Program-made: the position numbers and the translations under genes
Shown: piece after piece, positions 59,077-61,862 of the stretch
Layout of the letters: every line of letters starts with the position of its first letter
How positions within the stretch are numbered: position 1 is the stretch's first letter
The notes under the pieces: model-generated
The model's database searches: none
The model's input: only the letters and a program-made list of their open reading frames with translations
Told to the model about the DNA's origin: nothing
Source of the DNA: an uncultured Bacteroidales bacterium
GTDB taxonomy: Bacteria > Bacteroidota > Bacteroidia > Bacteroidales > WCHB1-69
Reading direction: 5' to 3'
Length of the DNA stretch: 61,862 nucleotides
Assembly (NCBI GenBank): GCA_946413585.1
Contig: CAMKLG010000012.1
Span: 1-61,862, forward strand

Positions 59077-61862
59077 TTATTTCTTCATGATCTTCTGAAC
59101 ACCGTTGCCGACCTTCAGCAGGTACATGCCAGCGGGATACTGCTGCATGTCGAGCATGAAATGCGTGTCGTCGGGTTGAATCAGCTTCAACAGACGACCG
59201 TTCATGTTGTACAATTCCACCTTCTGAATCTCGTCGAGGTTGACGTAGATACGGTCGCTACAAGGGTTCGGATATACCGAAATACGCGTGACATCGTGGT
59301 CTTCAATGCCCACAGGACGTTGGTGGATGACACCCACTCCCGTCAAGTCGTAACCAGAAGAGTGGAAATCCGTGGGCCACGGGTCGTTGACGATGTGCCC
59401 GAATGCGTCGTAAGTAGCGTACTGCGGGTCAATCGTGCCGATAACATCAATGATGCGCACATAGACGATGCTGTCGATGTTGAGATTCTCGCTGCCAGCC
59501 AGCTCTTCGAGATCAAACGGAGTACCATAGCCGATTTGGAACTTGCCGGCCAAGTTGTTGATGAAAGTGGGATCCATGAGACCGAAAGTGCCAACTTGCG
59601 TCTCCGTTTGGGTGAGGCTGGTGGCTGGGAAGCGGACGAAATGCTCGCCGTCGGAGCTCACTTCCACGAAAGCTAATTCCAGAAAACCACCGTTAATATC
59701 ATTCTCGAATACGGCAAAGTCTGGTCCCTCGCCATTGCGGATAGGACGCTCAAAGGTAACGAGCGCGGAACCGCCGTCACCAAGACTGACGGCATCCATG
59801 CTGTTATTCACCGTAGCCGGTCCAATAGCGTTGGTGTCGCCACCGAAGGAGGCAAACGGACCGTCGGGATTGGTGATCATTTGCGGACCGCGGGTAAGCA
59901 CCACGTTCGTGGCCCAAGCCACGAATTGGTTGTCGTTGGCCGCGATGGCGTTGCAGCCGTCCGTACCTACTGGACCGCAGAAAGGTCCGTGTTCGGGATC
60001 AGGGGGAGTGACACCGCCACCCGTTGTGTCGGGAACCGTCACAGGATAGATGGTCATCGGATAGACGTAGGTGTACCACCAGTAGTTGTAAGTGGCATCG
60101 TAGGTGCTGTCCACCACAATGCCGGCGGCGGGGTCAGCCCATTTTTCGAGGTCGCCGTTGGCGAGGGTTTGACCCATACCGTTGTCCATAACGCCGTTGT
60201 TCTTGCTCTCCCAATAGCTGCCCGGGGTGACGCTCAGCGGAGTGGTCATGCCGGCAGCCGTGTCAATGTAGTTGATGTCGCTGATCGTACCAGTGCCGCT
60301 GTAGCTGAAACGCGGGTCGGCGGCGGCGATGTGCGCCATCATGTCGGCCACGGTGGCGGTGCCGTCCCAGCGGTAACCCCAAGCCAGGGCAGTGTCAGCC
60401 CAGTTCACAGCCATCACGGCTTCGTTGGAGCCAGTACCCACCCAGAAGAGGATGTCGTTAAAGTCGATGGTGGCCTCCTCGGGAACAGGGATGACAGGCG
60501 TGGTGTCAGGGGCCGCGACGGGATGTATCTCCGTAGGCCAAGCCACACCCATCGGATACCACATGCCAGCAAAGGCGGTGGAGTCGTAGCCAACACCGTA
60601 TGCGGACTCTCCGACCTTCAGGAAAGCACCGTCGCTCACCACACTGGTAAGACCTGCTTGAGGGTTGCCATTGAGGATGAACTGCATGTAGTTTCCTGTA
60701 ACATTTTGGAAACTGAGACTCGTGGTGCCATCGTTATAGTCAAACGTGGACATAGCAGCATCGGTAGTAAGGCGATTCTCGGCGGCCACAAGTGCCTGCA
60801 GAGCCGTAGTCACGGTCAGATCACCGCTGAAGCGCAATCCCCAAGCCAACGCGGTGTCCGGAACACCCCAGTTGATGGCGATGACGGCCTCATTGTTGCC
60901 TTCACCTACCCAGTAGAGAATCTCCTCTGCGGAGATGGTGGCATCTACAGGCATGGTAGCCACCGTTGCGGGAGAAATAGGCGTATTCCATACATTGCCC
61001 GTCCGGTTGCTTACCACGACAACCGTGTTGTCAGTAAGGTCATAGTCCTCGAAATCATCATATTCGTCCGCTAAAATCCCATCTACTTTGAAACGGAAGT
61101 TGTCAGTCATCAACTTGAGCGGATAATTGACGTAAAAGAAGGTATATTCGTAAGTCTCCCAACTGATAGTGTAAGCAAAACGAGGGTCTGCGGCATCGAT
61201 GTCCACCAACATATCTCCTATCGTAGGCTCGTCATCCGCGTCGAAATGATAACCCCAAGCCACCGAGGTGGTGTCTATATTAAGCACAAAAATGGCACTT
61301 TCGCTACCTTCGCCCACCCAATAGAGAATGTCATCAGCAGCGATGGAAGCATCAGGAGTCTCAACGGGCGTGGTGTCCGCAACATCCAACACAACAGTCA
61401 AGTTGTCGATGCCGCAATAACGGTTGCCGGGACCTGTGGTGCTGGCCGTGGTGCTGGCGACATCCCACATCAAAGTGAGACGTGCATCAGCCGGCACATT
61501 GGCATACTCACTGAAACGGATGGTATCGTGGTGCAAAACTTTGTTGTCAGCTGCGTAAGTTTCGAGAGCCACAAAATCGGCGGTGTCATTCACAATGTAG
61601 CCCACCGCAAGATGCGTGTTAGCATCCGCAATGTTGGTGCGATGGTCGAAGGTGAGCATCGTCTGGGCAAGGGGAGCGTCGAAAGCGGGCAGTACCGCAT
61701 AACGGCGGGTACCCCTGGTAAGCATATCATTGATATAATTTGTGTTGCTGCCAGTATAAATCTGGCTGGCAATGAAGTTGAAGAATGCATCGTTGGCCGC
61801 GACGGCGCCGAAGCTGTTGGTGCTGGTGGAATAGCCCACACCACCAAAGTAATCCGCATCGG
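59077..61862 (-). CDS. T9SS-exported surface protein, N-terminus outside window
   Basis: At least 928 residues are visible; the frame is open at the right edge (DADYFGGVGYSTSTNSF), so the signal peptide lies outside. An N-terminal jelly-roll-like region ends with CGIDNLTVVLDV. Then come three copies of one module, each starting with ILYWVGEG-type sequence and containing WGYHFDADDEPTIGDMLVDI, WGLRFSGDLTVTTALQALVA or WGYRWDGTATVADMMAHIAA followed by a DPRF-type end. A fourth domain follows (SLGDGGSALVTFERPI, GEGPDFAVFENDINGGFLEL). The C-terminus is a type A T9SS sorting domain (ISVYPNPCSDRIYVNLDEIQ, end LLKVGNGVQKIMKK). It is probably a cell-surface binding protein. The ligand is unknown. Confidence 0.88.
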   Translation of the reverse strand, partial: DADYFGGVGYSTSTNSFGAVAANDAFFNFIASQIYTGSNTNYINDMLTRGTRRYAVLPAFDAPLAQTMLTFDHRTNIADANTHLAVGYIVNDTADFVALETYAADNKVLHHDTIRFSEYANVPADARLTLMWDVASTTASTTGPGNRYCGIDNLTVVLDVADTTPVETPDASIAADDILYWVGEGSESAIFVLNIDTTSVAWGYHFDADDEPTIGDMLVDIDAADPRFAYTISWETYEYTFFYVNYPLKLMTDNFRFKVDGILADEYDDFEDYDLTDNTVVVVSNRTGNVWNTPISPATVATMPVDATISAEEILYWVGEGNNEAVIAINWGVPDTALAWGLRFSGDLTVTTALQALVAAENRLTTDAAMSTFDYNDGTTSLSFQNVTGNYMQFILNGNPQAGLTSVVSDGAFLKVGESAYGVGYDSTAFAGMWYPMGVAWPTEIHPVAAPDTTPVIPVPEEATIDFNDILFWVGTGSNEAVMAVNWADTALAWGYRWDGTATVADMMAHIAAADPRFSYSGTGTISDINYIDTAAGMTTPLSVTPGSYWESKNNGVMDNGMGQTLANGDLEKWADPAAGIVVDSTYDATYNYWWYTYVYPMTIYPVTVPDTTGGGVTPPDPEHGPFCGPVGTDGCNAIAANDNQFVAWATNVVLTRGPQMITNPDGPFASFGGDTNAIGPATVNNSMDAVSLGDGGSALVTFERPIRNGEGPDFAVFENDINGGFLELAFVEVSSDGEHFVRFPATSLTQTETQVGTFGLMDPTFINNLAGKFQIGYGTPFDLEELAGSENLNIDSIVYVRIIDVIGTIDPQYATYDAFGHIVNDPWPTDFHSSGYDLTGVGVIHQRPVGIEDHDVTRISVYPNPCSDRIYVNLDEIQKVELYNMNGRLLKLIQPDDTHFMLDMQQYPAGMYLLKVGNGVQKIMKK

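Overview
This window is chromosomal DNA of an uncultured-looking member of the Bacteroidales (phylum Bacteroidota), probably from a gut or rumen habitat. Three things point there. Nearly every gene start carries the phylum's -7 promoter box TAnnTTTG, usually as TAnnTTTGCCGCC. Exported proteins end their signal peptides in the typical AQ/AQQ. Two surface proteins carry C-terminal type IX secretion (T9SS) sorting domains. Phylum-typical families (DUF4468, MbnP-like, AmgK-RapZ fusion, DAHP synthase-chorismate mutase fusion, M64 peptidase) support this. I cannot name the genus.

Layout. 1-3260 is an accessory island of orphan RHS toxin tips: a hydrophobic tip with a four-helix membrane protein as likely immunity, a second tip with an HEAEH metalloprotease-like motif that is broken by a one-base frameshift, and a third remnant. 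All three copies begin at the same 7-bp-period repeat array. 3265-11532 (minus) holds an S41 processing protease, DAHP synthase/chorismate mutase, a 1,490-residue exported protein of unknown function and a lone DppB-type permease. 11681-16305 (plus) holds prfA and a MacA/MacB export system. 16360-22865 holds rubredoxin, gapA, a YitT transporter, ispD, a TPR protein, serS and tRNA-Asn. 23296-36694 is a mixed housekeeping stretch: M16 peptidase, MerR regulator, smpB, folA, folD, mntP, wlbA-like oxidoreductase, M64 peptidase, RseC-like protein and radA. 36894-47102 is one gene for a 3,402-residue T9SS surface protein. 47277-58352 holds a glycosyltransferase, a 5-alpha-reductase-like membrane protein, an AmgK-RapZ fusion, and a run of CtpA-like protease, polyprenyl synthase, PBP2 and RodA followed by a C69 dipeptidase. 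The right edge cuts a second T9SS surface protein.

Cell-envelope work dominates. DAHP synthase, IspD and polyprenyl synthase feed aromatic and isoprenoid/quinone or lipid-carrier supply. PBP2 and RodA build the side-wall peptidoglycan. The AmgK-like kinase may salvage wall sugars. The S41, M16, M64 and C69 enzymes process exported peptides. MacAB exports a substrate that cannot be told from sequence.

The least ordinary feature is the intergenic DNA. The 3' ends of genes are packed with two kinds of non-coding repeat. One is degenerate arrays with a 7-bp period (GCTAACT, GGCTATT and CCCTATT types, plus one 6-bp TAGACT type). The other is a varied set of perfect palindromes, including three copies of a ~60-bp double hairpin and one 175-bp nested palindrome at 58670-58844. 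The heptamer arrays also form the common left boundary of the three RHS cassettes, which suggests that they act as recombination seeds. I regard these as the best candidates for something undescribed.
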